Origin: Musa acuminata AAA Group
Taxonomy: Eukaryota; Streptophyta; Magnoliopsida; Zingiberales; Musaceae
Assembly (NCBI RefSeq): GCF_036884655.1
Contig: NC_088342.1
Span: 12,258,501-12,322,500, forward strand
DNA length: 64,000 nt
Direction of reading: 5' to 3'
The notes below the pieces were generated by a model. It worked only from the letters and a program-made list of their open reading frames with translations. It did no database searches and was not told where the DNA came from. Position numbers and translations under genes: made by a program. Positions 33,943 through 46,454 of the stretch are shown in pieces (position 1 is the first letter of the stretch; every line of letters begins with the position of its first letter).

Positions 33943-36900
33943 ATGTATCGCCACGCCTCGCGACGCCTGATCCAGGCCCTCGGCGACAGAGGCCGCCGCC
34001 GGTCTTTCTCCACCGACCTCCCGGCGGCGCCGTCGGAGGACGCGGCGTTCGTGGAGGCGTGGCGTAAGGTGGCCCCCAACATCGACCCGCCCAAGACCCC
34101 GCTCGCCTTCATGAAGCCCCGCCCTCCTACCCCCTCCTCCATCCCTTCCAACCTCACCGTCAATTTCGTCCTCCCCTACCAGTCCGAGATCTCCGACAAG
34201 GAGGTTCGGGCGCTCCTCTCATCCCCATCGATCATATCTATCTAAGTCTCGCACACGGTTTCGTTCTGATGTATCGACTATCGATGATGCTGCATCTGTT
34301 TCGGATTTGTTTGTTCTGGGATCTGCATTCTACTTGAAGGAGAATCTAACACTACTTGATGAGATCATGTAGATGACCAAGTAGTGGATTTTCATTGTGG
34401 ATGCCATCGTTTCCTTTCCTGTTAGTCGATAAGAATTGATTTCTGCGATCGGAGTAATAGTAAGTGGCAGTTCTGTGGCTGGATTGCTTCGTGTGGTACC
34501 AAATGATCAACCCAACCATTGGAAGCTGCGACCCGATGTTTGAAGTGGACATCTTCTTACGGTTAAGCGGTGTGGATATTTAGTATGTTTGAGCTTCAAG
34601 TAGTAGTTTTTTGAGTCAGGTCCGGCTACAATATGACGCCCTAGTTTAGTTCATATCGGATGTGGTAGGAGATCCTTGTTAATCATTTTGGACCAATAGT
34701 TTAAGTTCATCAACACAGTAAGTCAGTTATCCTGTCCCCATCAGGCTGAGTAATGAGGGACTAGTTGAAGGTAGTCTGGCATTTTAAAAAGACACAAACT
34801 TATGCAATAGGCATTTCAGTCAAAATTATTGGCCTTGTGGTTTTTCTAATAATTTGAGAAGTGATCATCTTTAAAATCCTATAGCAAGGTGCAACTTTTA
34901 ACCATCTTGTTCGTCACAAGTTGGTCAAAGATTGTTTTCATTGTGAACTTGATGGAACTGAAATGGGTGTACTTGGTAACATTTTGGATGTTTATGGAAA
35001 GTCTATGTACAAGCTTGATATGACAGTAAACGTTGAAGCTCAATATTCATTTTGATGCTCTTCTGAAATCTCATGATACAAACTAGATGCTAGTTTTAAG
35101 TATAAACATAGATTTTATGTTGTTCAGTAGTTTGCAAGCGATGCCACTATTTTGACTATTTCCCTTCCTCTCGAATGTTACATTTAGAAAGATGCACTTT
35201 CACTTTGCACATACCTTGCTAACCATTATGCGCACAGACCAGAAAGGATGAATATTTGTCTTTTGAATTAAACAAAAAGATCCATTACTATGCAACTTTG
35301 TTGTTCAGACTATGTTATTCACAATACACTCACTTTAAAATGGTCGGCTATATTTTCCTGAGAGCTTGTCATAAGCCTTAAGCATGACAATGCTTGTGCC
35401 ACTTTATCCAGTTTATGATAGTGCCTATAAAATATACCAACATCTATCTTCAATTTGCTTTCTTTTGCATTGCACTTCAGGTAAACAATTAATCTCTAGA
35501 TACAACTTACAAGAATTCTGCCACTTATTCATTGTTGCTTTTCCTCGAGCAAAAGCTTATGCTTCATTATTTACTCAGGTGAGCCCCCCTTCAACATATT
35601 GTGTGTATTCATTTGCATCAATGTTGGGGCAATTTCAGAGCTTATCCTAGATGCTAAGACACTTCAACCAATTTAATCACTATATAGAAGAGAGAATTTG
35701 ATGCTTTCTGCAAGGCATTACTGAAATGCTTTTATTTCCTTTTGACCTTCTAAGCACCTATATTAGTGTGTTTCACCTATCTGAAGCAAGACATCTTCTA
35801 GTGTTGCCTGGTGATGTGGCTCGCCTAGGTTGGCTGAGCTAAACGTGGTCCACCTTAAGACCAATGCATTATTGTATGGTAAATGTGGTCTGATCTTGTA
35901 TGCACTTGGAGATAGGACACTTTTTGCCCAGCCAAGTGCAGACAGGTGGAAACTTGATTTATTCAATTGACGAAAGCTATTCATGTGTTCATTTGAATGA
36001 AGATCAATGTCATTTGAGACTAGCACTTCCGGGAATACCTCAATGTTCACTGCATTTATGGTTGGTCTCCAGTCTTCTTATATATACTATATCTTGCATC
36101 TTCAAGCATCTAAACTAGATGCAGCATTTCCTGAGTGGCTACTTATTAAGCATAACTTTTTTCATTAATCTAGTTTGGCAAACTGTTGGTAGCATTTGAA
36201 ACATTATCCAAGGAAGCATTCCAAATAGCTATTCTGTGTAGCAACTACTTGATTCAAGGTGGTTCATCATTATAATTGCTTTAGGAAAACAAACTGATTA
36301 GTTTCAGCATCTCCAGTATCTGATGGTTAGTGGTTGGGAACCATGGAATTCTTTGCTACTATGCTTAAGAATGCAAATGAGATGTGGTTCTGGTCTGAAT
36401 AAGGACGAGCGACAAGCTCTTAGAACCATCTTCATCGAGAAATGTTTGTTACAACCAAGGATGGGACCGTCCAACTCATGCTGCCTTGCACATTCTAGGC
36501 TGCATGGTACTGATTCTCAGCACATTACTGAGCATTGAGCTGCCAGATGCTGGCCTGTTGGGAGTGTGCATCAGCCTTACCTATCAGGTCACTGGGTGAG
36601 AGTTTTACATAGGACCATTATTTGGCACATTTTATGTGACGAGCATACTAGCATTGAGATGGTACATGGGAACCAGCTCGGAGTGCACATTAACCTCAAC
36701 CTACACTCTGTCATCATGGAGGATAGCTTGAATGTCTGAGTGGCCTAGTCATTGTCACTTTATCAAGAGAGATTTTGAAGTGAAGATTGATTAACAATTT
36801 TCTTATGGATGAATTACCTTTTGAAGTTCTTATGGTGTCTAAATTAGATATAAACTAATAGGCTGACAAATTGATCACTACTTCTATTACTTTGTCCCCT

Positions 36901-37292
36901 ACTTCTATTCCTTTCTCTTTGTCCCTTAACTTCTTATTTACTTTCAGGTTGATATGGTCATTGTACCAGCAACCACAGGGCAAATGGGTGTTTTGCCTGG
37001 ACATGTTGCCACTATTGCAGAACTCAAGCCAGGGGTTCTTTCTGTACATGAAGGGAATGAAGTAACTAAGTACTTTGTTAGCAGTGGGTTTGCATTCATA
37101 CATGCCAACTCAGTTACAGATATAGTTGCTGTTGAGGCTGTTCCTGTCGACCACATTGATCCAAGCCTAGTCCAGAAAGGACTAGCTGACTTCACTCAGA
37201 AGTTAAACTCAACTACGACGGACTTAGAAAAGGCTGAAGCGCAGATTGGTGTTGATGTTCACAGTGCATTAAATGCTGCACTTTCTGGTTGA
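33943..37292 (+). CDS. ATP synthase subunit delta', mitochondrial
   Basis: Two exons: 33943-34203 and 36948-37292, with a 2744-bp GT-AG intron (gag|gttcgg ... ttcag|gttgat). The phase is 0 and the product has 201 residues, close to the usual length of about 200. This is the central-stalk subunit of mitochondrial F1, equal to bacterial epsilon. It couples rotation of the c-ring and gamma to ATP synthesis at the inner membrane. Residues 1 to about 25 form an Arg-rich, acid-poor import presequence ([13 protein letters not shown], then [10 protein letters not shown]). The conserved block [20 protein letters not shown] starts near residue 56. The N-terminal beta-sandwich shows [20 protein letters not shown]. 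The C-terminal helical hairpin ends [20 protein letters not shown]. The splice junction restores the family motif KEVDMVI. Exon 1 is markedly GC-rich and the rest is not, a monocot-like gradient. Confidence 0.96.
34204..36947 (+). other. Intron of the ATP synthase delta' gene
   Basis: This is a single 2.7-kb intron, T-rich before the acceptor. The small open frames within it (such as 35384-35650 and 36323-36538) show no family resemblance. No repeat or RNA gene is recognised. Confidence 0.85.
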
Positions 37293-40200
37293 GAGTCTTT
37301 ATCCCTTATGGGGCATTCCTCTTGAACTCATCATTGAACACAGATAAATGGCCAATTCGTGATGTGTGAGGAAAGATGGAAAGTTTTATAATTTTTTAGC
37401 TTTAATCACAAGTCAGGACTGTGGTAACTTAATTGCTATCCTGCTGTACAACTCTGAAATGTTTGATGTCTTGTTTTACTGGTTTCTACTCTTTCTTAAG
37501 CTTCTGTGGTTCGAACCTGCTCTTTTCAGTATTCTACTCATCAAAATTTTATTTTTATTTGCAGTTTTTTGTGAATTATGAACTGGGACTATGTGGAAAA
37601 CGCGCTTATGGGGTATGAGTGTGTCGACGGTGATAGACCGCTTTTTTTGTACAAGTTTTCTTTTTCTCAGACTAGCAACCTGTACTAGAGTGTAAAAGAG
37701 TCTATTTTGAGCCACATCTAAGCTTGAATCGATATCCATTTAATGTTGTCATCTTTGTTCAATTGTAATTTACTTGACTAGTCAAAAGTTAGGCTTGAAA
37801 TTTTGTTATAGACCAACCATACTCGAGCTTAATTTCTGCTTGAAGTTTATCTTAAGCCAAGCTTTAAATGGACCAGGTTTAGTTAAATTCACCTGTATTA
37901 CCTCTTTAGAATAGGGGAAATGGTAAAAGTAATTTGTCAAACATCATGAGGGTAATAAGCCTAATGGCTGCAGATGAGTCATGGAAACTTCTAAATGTAT
38001 GTCATGATGGTAACATGATTGGTATGTTTTCTGTAAGTCTGCAGAAAGATAGCTTATTATTTATCATTATTGAATCTAATAGGATTTAGGGTTTAGGGCC
38101 AATGATTCACTTTAACTATATCCTGCTCTTTGTCACGATGGTAACATATTTAGTATAGCTTCTGCAAAGTCTGCAGAACCATAGCTCATTCTTTGTCATT
38201 ATGGAGTGTAATTTGTAGAAATTACAACTATTCCAGTGCTTTTCTATTCAGACAAATATTTACCTACAGTTTTTTTCTTGTTAATACCTGAATCATGTGC
38301 TTTTTCTGAAAGCCAAAGATTCTATTCGATTAAAGGATAACAAGTCTCAAGGTAGCATTACATGTGTCCAAGGATGTAATAATAGTATGCTAATAAACAG
38401 TCAGAGTTTTCTGTACTGAACAGGCCATAAACTTCTGTTGTTTCGTGTTCCCTCCGATGTATATCTGCTTCCTTTTTTGTTTATATTTTAAGCCAATTGT
38501 TTCGTGTTTCCTCTGATGTATCTCTGATAGTTGCAATGTAGTTGACATGTTTATATCTTTACCTTTCTCTGAGTTTGTCATACGGTTGCTTGACCAAATA
38601 AGCAAGGGTGTGGACAAGTTCTTGAAAGTTGGATCATGTCTCATGTCGCAGCAGCATTTGTGTACCTTCCAACTTGAAGATCAAAAGGAGGCAACTCGAG
38701 TCAGTCTAGAAACCAAATCCAGCACTTTCGAGGAGCTTATCGTCCTCGCTTTCATCGCTCTCATCTGTTTCCAAGCAATCGATGCTCTTACTCTTTAATC
38801 TTTTCTGTTTCATTCCTGTTGGTGGTTCTCACATCAAAGCCGTCTCTTTGCTGCTGGTGGTTCACCGGATAGGGAATCAAAACTCGGTGTGAAGGAGCCA
38901 AACTATGATGGAAAAAGGTGCGTTCCAACTTTCTGACCGATGGAAAGTAACCATTGAATCATTAGTCTTTCTGTTTGGCATCCTTCATCCGATAGGTTTA
39001 AAGTTTTGTATCATATCATGTAAGATTTGCATCATGCTAGGATGCTGTGTTTCACCGTAAGCATGCTGGACCTAATCAGTTTCTGACGCTTTACGTTTAG
39101 GTCTTCATTGATTATGACTCATGATAATTGCGCCAGCACAGCTGAGTCGCAAATGGTGGGTGTTTTTTCCTATTATCAAGTCACATTCATGACGCTTCTC
39201 GCTTGGACATGGAAACTAATGAAATCAATAACAATGGAGTGGTCTATGTCATCGACCAGATGGACGATGGGCTGATGGAGATGAGCACTAAGAAGAACAT
39301 GCAAACAGGGAGAGCGGTGGCCAAGACTTGGTGGTGATCCCTTTCACAAGTCAAACAATGGGATGTGTTGCTGAGGCAGTGGAAAGCAATCCGTGGAGAA
39401 CGAACCATCATAGCCAAAAGAAAATGATGCGAACATGGGAAGAACATAATTGCACACCCTTCCAAAGACACACAAAAGATTGTGTGGTCGGACTAGTTAT
39501 TTGATTTTTCAGGAGATCAATTCAATGACAAACACCAGGGGGACCGAAGAAAAGAAGACAGCATGACAAGTATCTTGACCTAACTCGATTGGTGGCGTGG
39601 TTGTACTTGTTTTCTCTCTCAGCCTGCATCCCTATCTAAGACCTGTACAAGAGAGCCATTTGATTACTCCGGATATTTTGCTTGATGACACATCATGCCA
39701 ATAAAATAAACCAGGTCTAGCAATCCACCCCCGACTTAATTTGTGATGTGTGCATGAGAGGTGCTCTTGCTCCGTAATGTCGACAATGCTCCTCGACCAA
39801 CATGGCAGTGGATTGGTTTTGACTGGCATAGTTTTATTTCTGTGTTCTTGAACGGTGGTAAATGATGGCATAGTTTATCTCAACAACCCTTTGTCTTCCA
39901 AAAACATACACACATATATGTTTGTACATCTCATCGGGTGAGATAATACGTGAAGAAGACTGGCACATCCTCGTAGAGTTCGTCTACTACAGTCCAGCTG
40001 GGAGGCGAAGGAATCCTGACACTCTTTGCTGTTCCTGCAACTAAGAAAATGTGAAACATCGAGATGCATGGAAGAGTTATTGGTCTGATGATGGAGCGAG
40101 AAAGAGTAAGAATATGACTAAGAATCTGATGCAGCTACACTTCTCCATGCCTCCTTTCTTTCTTTCTATGGCGAGCATGCTTCCCATACTGATCAGATCT

Positions 40201-40657
40201 GTTTGGGTATCTTCTCTCTTCCTCCGAGACATTATTGGAGGTATGTGAGTTGGTTTCATCAACTTCCATGAATTTTTAGCGATTAAAGCTTTGTCACATG
40301 AGGGCCTACAATGCATTTGAGTCTGGGTGATGGAAACAGGGGATGGATGTTAGCCATTAATAATGGTGTTGCTATTGGAAAGCCATCACCGCTTTGCTGA
40401 AGCATCTGAGCAGAGGAAAAAAGTGGTGCAAAGCGAAGGAACTGATGTTCGCTTTACATAAAAATCTGCGCATGGAGTACAGTCACAATCTCACATAATA
40501 ATATGATACGTGTGTTGGAATTATGATTCATGGGAAATGGGCAATTGGCTTCTTCGTATTGATTAATACGGAAAATTTAATTTCTTTTACTTTGTGAAGA
40601 ATCATTGGCTATTAAAAAGTTATGCGATATTTGATGTGAAGGATCTGAACATTAAAA

Positions 40658-40705
40658 AAGAAGAAGAAGAAGAAGAAGAAGAAGAAGAAGAAGAAGAAGA
40701 AGAAA
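40658..40705 (+). repeat. (AAG)n microsatellite
   Basis: Sixteen or so AAG/GAA triplets. They create the poly-Glu run of a spurious short frame at 40594-40833. Confidence 0.95.
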
Positions 40706-42822
40706 AGAGTCAGTCATCTGACTTTGAAGATGTAAATAAAGATTTTGATTCCCGAGGACTTGTAAACGCAGGAAATGGTAGTCATGTGAAAGCTCTAATC
40801 TTCAGGAGCGGACTGCAGCAATCATTTCGTTAAACTACTTATATCTTTTCTCCATTTCCCATGACAGGGAGATGGATGTGTCCCCGACAACTTGCTATAC
40901 TCCTCTTCACACTCTTCACCGTTGAACAGGATTGAAATGACATGCACCAGGAAACATAAGAGCTCAGAGCGCCCCACCGATTGCGCCTGCAAAAATGGAC
41001 TTGATTGGACCGAACAAGGTACTTGTGATCGTAGAGTTAGAATGACTGTGTTGAGGCTACCAACAAAGCAAAGGGAAATGTAAGAAAATTTTCATAAGAA
41101 TCCTCCTGTAAAATATATTCTATGTTGCATTGGGTTAAATTAGTCTGTTTCAGCAATTTGACTTGAGTGTGTTTTTTCTCTCTTTTTAAAGAGAAAGAGA
41201 TTTAAGTGCTTGGTCTGCATCTTGAAAATACATTGGACACCAAGATCAACAAAATTATACTTGTTTTGTTTATTCAGTCAATTAATTGTATAGACAAATT
41301 ATGTACTGCATGATTTTAGCTCCCTGATGAATGAGTTAGTGAGTCAACAAGGTAAGGTACTATTGAGAGTGTAAAAGGTGAAATTGCCCATACAAAACAA
41401 TCACTTCCTTTCCAATGGGACTTTCCAACTATCTTGTCTTTGACTTGTGTGAGGAAATCACAAATTAAGTGGTTGTTCATAGGTACATGTAAAGAAAATT
41501 AGCCCCAAAAAATTGTTGAAACTTAGAGAGCTCAATACAATCATCATTCTCGCATGGATTCAAAATCACAAACAATGAATGGACCACAATCTGTCCGCAA
41601 CATGAAATGGATCCTTTTGTTCAGTAGCAAGGCTGATGAATATATGAGCAAAACTTGAGCTAAAGCAACTTCACCGGTTATCCTGTAAGAAAGAGTTGCC
41701 ATATCCACCCTTGTCTCATCTTCAAGTCTTGGCCATGACACAGAAAATTTGGAACCTGTCGAGAGAGATTGCAGTGTCTGTTTGACAAATCAACTGATGG
41801 AAGAGTCTGGTGAGCAGAAAGTGGACAAATACAATAGGAGACTAATTAGACTTTTGGCTCAGCATGGGCATATCCTCTGTCACAATTCATCTCACCTTCG
41901 GAGTTGATCGTTAAAACCTATGTTTCTGAACCATGACTCCATGAGAGGTCATGTTCTATACATATTTGTCAAAACATGCAAACAAGCTGATCGATCTTCC
42001 CTCTCTATTATCTTCACTGCTTGAGTAAATGAATGGCTAATTTGCTCCATGTGAAACGGAAGCATTTTGAGTGTTGGAGCTCACTTGCATTATATATGCA
42101 AACATCTCATGGTTGTTTAGAGTGAAAGATGAAAACTTTCACTGTAATTAATACATTAGGAATAGAAAAAGAAAGATATATCTGAAAAAAAATAAGACAG
42201 AGACTTTTCTTTACATCAAAATTCCATCATCAATCAATCTTCACCATTTTGAAGTTTAACAAGGGGAAAAAAAATTATTATTATTATTAGCTGATTGCAA
42301 ACAATTGGTTGTGAAGTTGTCATTGCATGCCATATCTCATCACTGACCCATTCCATAAATTATTCTTCACGCCTAAATCTGTCAGAGGTGCATGATAGGC
42401 AGACTAGATAGGGAGAAATGGAGTAAATGCAAGAAGCCAAGCCCGTCCAACCCCACCCGAGAAATGGGTGATGCGTTGCTCTCCTTCCCTCCTCTCCTTT
42501 CAAGTACCTAATGGATCTCTTCAATACTGCCACCCCCTCCCTTTCCTTTTCCTGTGTGAGAGCTACTGACCGCACAGCAGCACCAAATCCTCTTTGGTTG
42601 CAGTGATAGTTGCCAGAAGGAGCTGCTCCTTAATGGATGGATTCGATGCTCCATGACAACTACCTCACTTTGAAGTTACTGCGTCCTGTCCAAAGGTCCC
42701 CCATGCATGCTGAAGGAATCACATCAGGCCGTAGTTCTCTGAGCCTTTAGCTGATGCAGTCCTGAAATATACAATGTTGTTGATATCAGTGCATCTTGAA
42801 ACAACAAGTGATTGTCTTACAA

Positions 42823-42853
42823 GAAGAGAGAGAGAGAGAGTGTGTGTGTGTGT
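42823..42853 (+). repeat. (GA)n(TG)n microsatellite
   Basis: About nine GA dinucleotides are followed directly by about six TG dinucleotides. Confidence 0.9.
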
Positions 42854-43107
42854 CTTTCTACTAACTCGAAAGAAAAGGAGAGTATGCAGTAAAGACAAAT
42901 AAAACACTGAATGATATGTACTCGATATGTATGTATATTTATACATTTGTTTGGATCAATTTATATCAACATCAACCACATTACCCGCCGCATTTATATT
43001 TCTACTAATTAAAACCAATCTGAACCAAAGCAGATCGGACGTAGCATCAGCTAGAAAAATTATTTCAAGCTAAACGAACCGTGATCGAGTTCTTTGCTTT
43101 GCAACAA

Positions 43108-43108
<1 letters not shown>

Positions 43109-43143
<35 letters not shown>

Positions 43144-43144
43144 A
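43109..43144 (+). repeat. (TATC)n microsatellite
   Basis: About nine tandem TATC tetranucleotides. Confidence 0.95.
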
Positions 43145-43340
43145 TAAACAATTAGTCATTGCCGAAGATCTTGGTGGGGTCAACTCTATGGATCCTCTGC
43201 ATCCTATTGCATAGTTGAAATTTCGCATCAGTTTTGCATCACAAAATAATGTGTCACTGTATCTATCATGCAATTTTTCCTTTCATTTTATCTGGTGGAC
43301 GAATATTTAATTTATGTGATAATTCAATAACAATTATAAT

Positions 43341-43876
43341 GGCTGATTGTCCGAGAAAATATCTTCTTTTGAGTTTTTCCAGGATAGTACCCATTTTTAA
43401 AATTTTCAAACCATCATCCTCTATTTCAAAAATTTTAAAAATACCCCTCAAAAGCTGTTGTAGTGTTTTTCCATTCAATCCCACAAAAAATTTTGGCCAA
43501 CTATTATTTATAGTGTTTTGTGGGTTATTTTTTTATCCATAAGACACCATATTGTATTTTTTAGATACTATATAATAATTTTGTTTTAAAAATACTATGA
43601 TCTCAAAAACATAGTATACTATTTTTTTTAATAGTATATAATATCTTTTAAAAAATACTATATAATATTTTTAAAACACTATATAGTATTTTTGTGGATA
43701 AAACCATGTAAGTAGTTAGGAAAAAAAAATTGGATTTGAGCGAGAAAAAATGATAATTTTTTAAGAGATTTTTGGAACATTACAAATAGGGGGTGATCAG
43801 ATCGTATGAGTATTTTGAAAAAGGAGTACCATATAAGAAAAACCTAAAAAAATAGTATTTTCCAAAACAATCGCTC
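43341..43876. mobile_element. Mutator-type MITE with 9-bp target duplication
   Basis: This 536-bp non-coding element is flanked by perfect 9-bp direct repeats aattataat (43332-43340 and 43877-43885). The left end begins ggctgattgtccgagaaaat. The reverse complement of the right end begins gagcgattgttttggaaaat. The similarity continues for about 85 bases, giving long terminal inverted repeats. The interior is AT-rich with further nested palindromes (for example around catagtatactattttt). Nine-base duplications and long TIRs are the mark of Mutator-like elements. It codes for nothing, so it would depend on a transposase elsewhere. Confidence 0.85.
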
Positions 43877-43967
43877 AATTATAATTCAAAATTTATATTC
43901 TATATTAAATTAAAATAATTTAAATTTTATATTTATAGATTTCATTAAAACATTCTTGGCCCTCTTT

Positions 43968-43971
<4 letters not shown>

Positions 43972-44006
<35 letters not shown>
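43972..44006 (+). repeat. (CT)n microsatellite
   Basis: About 17 CT dinucleotides just right of the MITE. Confidence 0.95.
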
Positions 44007-44008
<2 letters not shown>

Positions 44009-44734
44009 ACTATAGATAGTATCTATTGGTATCTTTAACACATCTCCATACTATCTTATATGTTCCTGCCTGATTTTGTCTTTCATCAGAGCTACATCTA
44101 ATTGTTCACTTATGTAGTAATTCTAATATTTTAATTCTTCTTTAATACTTTTCATTTAGAGCATTCTATATAATTGTTGACCATTTTATTTTTTGCTACA
44201 TAATATGCATATTTCTTTATTACATCATATAAATTCCATGATAATATACACAAGTACTCATCCATTAATGACATCGTTGCATAAATTTATTGCGGTATTC
44301 TTATTGTTCTTGCTACGTTTCTTATTTGTTTAAACTGAAACTTGCATGACTGATATCCTTTTCACAAACCATTTGATTTCTTCGATTTATCCATCATAAT
44401 AATAAAGTGGGATTAATCCAAGCAATAACAGTGGTCAATCTGATACCATTTTACCTTGTTCTGATTGAGAAAGAGACGCGTGAGAAGCAGTTAATGTTAG
44501 GCCGAGCATATTAAACCTACAGTTCTTCACATTTCCAAGACAATGGAGGAAGGAAAAAGGAAGGGCTGTTGGTTTGCCTGGACAAACCTTGGAAGCTAAG
44601 AAAGAGAAAGACTAACAACGGCAAACACTTGGCACAAGAAACAAAGTATGGAAGGCAATCCAAGCAGCTACTACTTCAAGCACAATGACTGTCCCTGGTA
44701 TTTCTCCCATGCACAGACAAGGTCACACCCTTCT

Positions 44735-44758
44735 TTTCTCTCTCTCTCTCTCTCTCTC
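44735..44758 (+). promoter_or_regulatory. CT/GAGA tract upstream of the RING gene
   Basis: About 12 CT dinucleotides, some 590 bases before the RING ligase start, with a second shorter tract at 45135-45150 in the likely 5' UTR. In plants such (GA/CT)n tracts are bound by BBR/BPC factors. A regulatory role here is inference. Confidence 0.35.
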
Positions 44759-45342
44759 ATGTGCCTACTGCATCATCGAAGGCAAACTGGCCTAGGAAAT
44801 CTCAACACAAAATGAAACAGTGCTGCTGAGGAAGGTGGATCCATTCAAACCAAAAGGAAGGAGATTTGTATGGTTAGCAGCAGCTCACCATCTCTCTCCA
44901 CTCCTCTTTGTTGTGAGTGAGAGAGCAATAAGAGCAGGCCATCTTTGGACTCTTTCGATCGTTCCGAGCGCATTTATCTCCACTTCGTTGCGTACCCTTT
45001 TTTCTGCATTGAAGTGAAGAGGACGCCGAGGGAGGTGGAGGAGAAACAAGAGCAGCAGCATCTATGGTAGTTGGCATTGAAAGCTTTTGCTTCTGATTCC
45101 TCCTCTTCATCTGCCTCTTTCTTTCGTCGCACACCTCTCTCTCTCTCTCTAGACAAGTAATGATAGTTCGATCCTGATACCCGTGTAACTTTCCTCGTTC
45201 GAGTTTGCGGTCGAGTTCCGATCTTGATCGGTTTTATAGATGATTTCCCATTAGTTTCTGTGTGAAAGGTCGAATCTTGAGTGGTTTCCTTGGGAAATTT
45301 TTGGTTGCTGGATTGACGCAGAAGCGATAGGAGGAGAAAGAA

Positions 45343-46454
45343 ATGGACTTTCCTCGTGCCGCGCCTGGTTTCATCGATCCGTCGGAGTTATTGCTCGCCA
45401 ATGGAGGTGAGATGAGGCAAAGTTGGCTCCTTTTTGGTCTGCTTGAACGGTATGTTGTGGGTTTCTGAGGTTTGTTTCATCTAACAGCACCGCCGAATCC
45501 GAGGAAGAGAGGTCGAGGAGGCATCGGGTTCCCGGAGACGCCGCCGCCGCCGCCACCGCAGCTGCAGCAGAACCACCCTGTCGACCTCCTCTCGCTGCAA
45601 CCACAGCGTCCATCGGCCCCGCTTTCGCCTCCGGCGCTTGTGAGCTTCGCCCAGCACCAGAGCCACCCTTCTCTCCGAGTTTCCACCGGCCTCCGACTCT
45701 CCTTCAAGGATCGATGCCAGCAGCAGAACCAGAAGCAATCCAACCCTCTTCTATCTTCTTCTTCCTCCTTCCTGTCCTCCCTTCTGTCCGAAGAACTCTC
45801 CACCCACATCAATCAACAGAAGGGCGAAATCGAGCAGTTCCTTCACGCCGAGGTACTATTCTCTCCTCCTGCCTCTCCCGGATTGCTTTGGCTCCTTTGG
45901 TCTTGGTAATAAAGAGACTTAAAGATTGGATTTTTCATCCTCTATGGCAGTCAGAGCAGCTGCGACGGGGGTTGGCGGAGAGGCGATGGAGGCACTACCG
46001 GTATCTATTAAGCGCAGCGAACGAGTCAGCTGCCCGGCGGCTACGAGAGGAGGAAGCGGAAGCGGAGCGGGCGGCGCGGCGGAGCGCCGAGCTCGAGGGC
46101 CGCCTCGCCCGCCTCCGAATCGAATCGATGGCATGGAAAGCCAAGGCCACGGCCGACCAGGCAACGGCAACTTCCCTCCAGGTCCAGCTCCAAAAGGCTG
46201 TCGCCACCGCGGCCCAGGCGCGGGGCTGCGAGGCGTCGCCGGCCGAGGACGCCGAGTCGGCCTTCATGGAGCCTCACCGAGTCGAGCAGGGGCGGGCTTG
46301 CCGCGCCTGCCGGGAGCGCCTGGCCTCGGTGGTGCTCCTCCCCTGCCGCCACCTGTGCCTGTGCGACGCCTGCGACGGCGGGGGAGGCCCGGTCGAGTCG
46401 TGCCCGGTTTGCCGATGTGGCAAGGCCGGGAGCGTCCGAGTCTACCTCACTTAA
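45343..46454 (+). CDS. BOI-type RING E3 ubiquitin ligase
   Basis: Three exons: 45343-45406, 45488-45852 and 45951-46454. All introns are GT-AG and the product has 310 residues. It belongs to the plant S-ribonuclease-binding/BOI (Botrytis susceptible1 interactor) family, which attaches ubiquitin to substrates in stress, cell death and gibberellin signalling. A Pro/Gln-rich N-terminal region (residues 23-75, with a short Arg-Lys patch) is followed by an ELSTHINQQKGEIEQFL block. Next comes the family's WRD-like coiled coil (LRRGLAERRWRHYRYLL onward, about 146-230). The C-terminal C3HC4 RING has Cys260, Cys263, Cys275, His277, Cys281, Cys284, Cys294 and Cys297, ending VRVYLT as is usual. All zinc ligands are present. 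The first exon is only 64 bases and its ATG is chosen because it reads into exon 2 in frame. The coding part is strongly GC-rich, so shadow frames abound on both strands. Confidence 0.93.

Larger units (their letters stand above)
37293..43340. other. Intergenic region, no gene recognised
   Basis: It begins with the 3' UTR of the ATP synthase gene. The rest has only short scattered frames (for example 38547-38798 and, on the minus strand, 41544-41741) without recognisable domains or a supported exon structure. Microsatellites are listed separately. A transcribed but non-coding unit cannot be excluded. Confidence 0.55.
43877..45342. other. Intergenic region and 5' flank of the BOI-like gene
   Basis: AT-rich up to about 44450, then the presumed promoter and 5' UTR of the RING ligase gene. 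It holds CT microsatellites at 43972-44006, 44735-44758 and 45135-45150. No gene is recognised. Confidence 0.6.

Noticed and set aside
37505..37520. ggttcgaacct resembling a tRNA B box
   Set aside because: No A box, acceptor stem or cloverleaf could be drawn around it.
38547..38798. Plus-strand 83-codon frame downstream of the ATP synthase gene
   Set aside because: No recognisable domain, chance length for this composition, no plausible promoter or exon context.
41544..41741. Minus-strand frame MSWPRLEDETRVDMATLSYR and onward, which looks protein-like
   Set aside because: No known family recognised, no splice partners found, and flanking DNA is AT-rich. Not enough to call a gene; transcript data would decide.
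42600..42660. Possible microRNA precursor around ttgccagaaggagctgctcc
   Set aside because: It matches no known plant microRNA that I recognise, and no convincing arm-to-arm hairpin was found.
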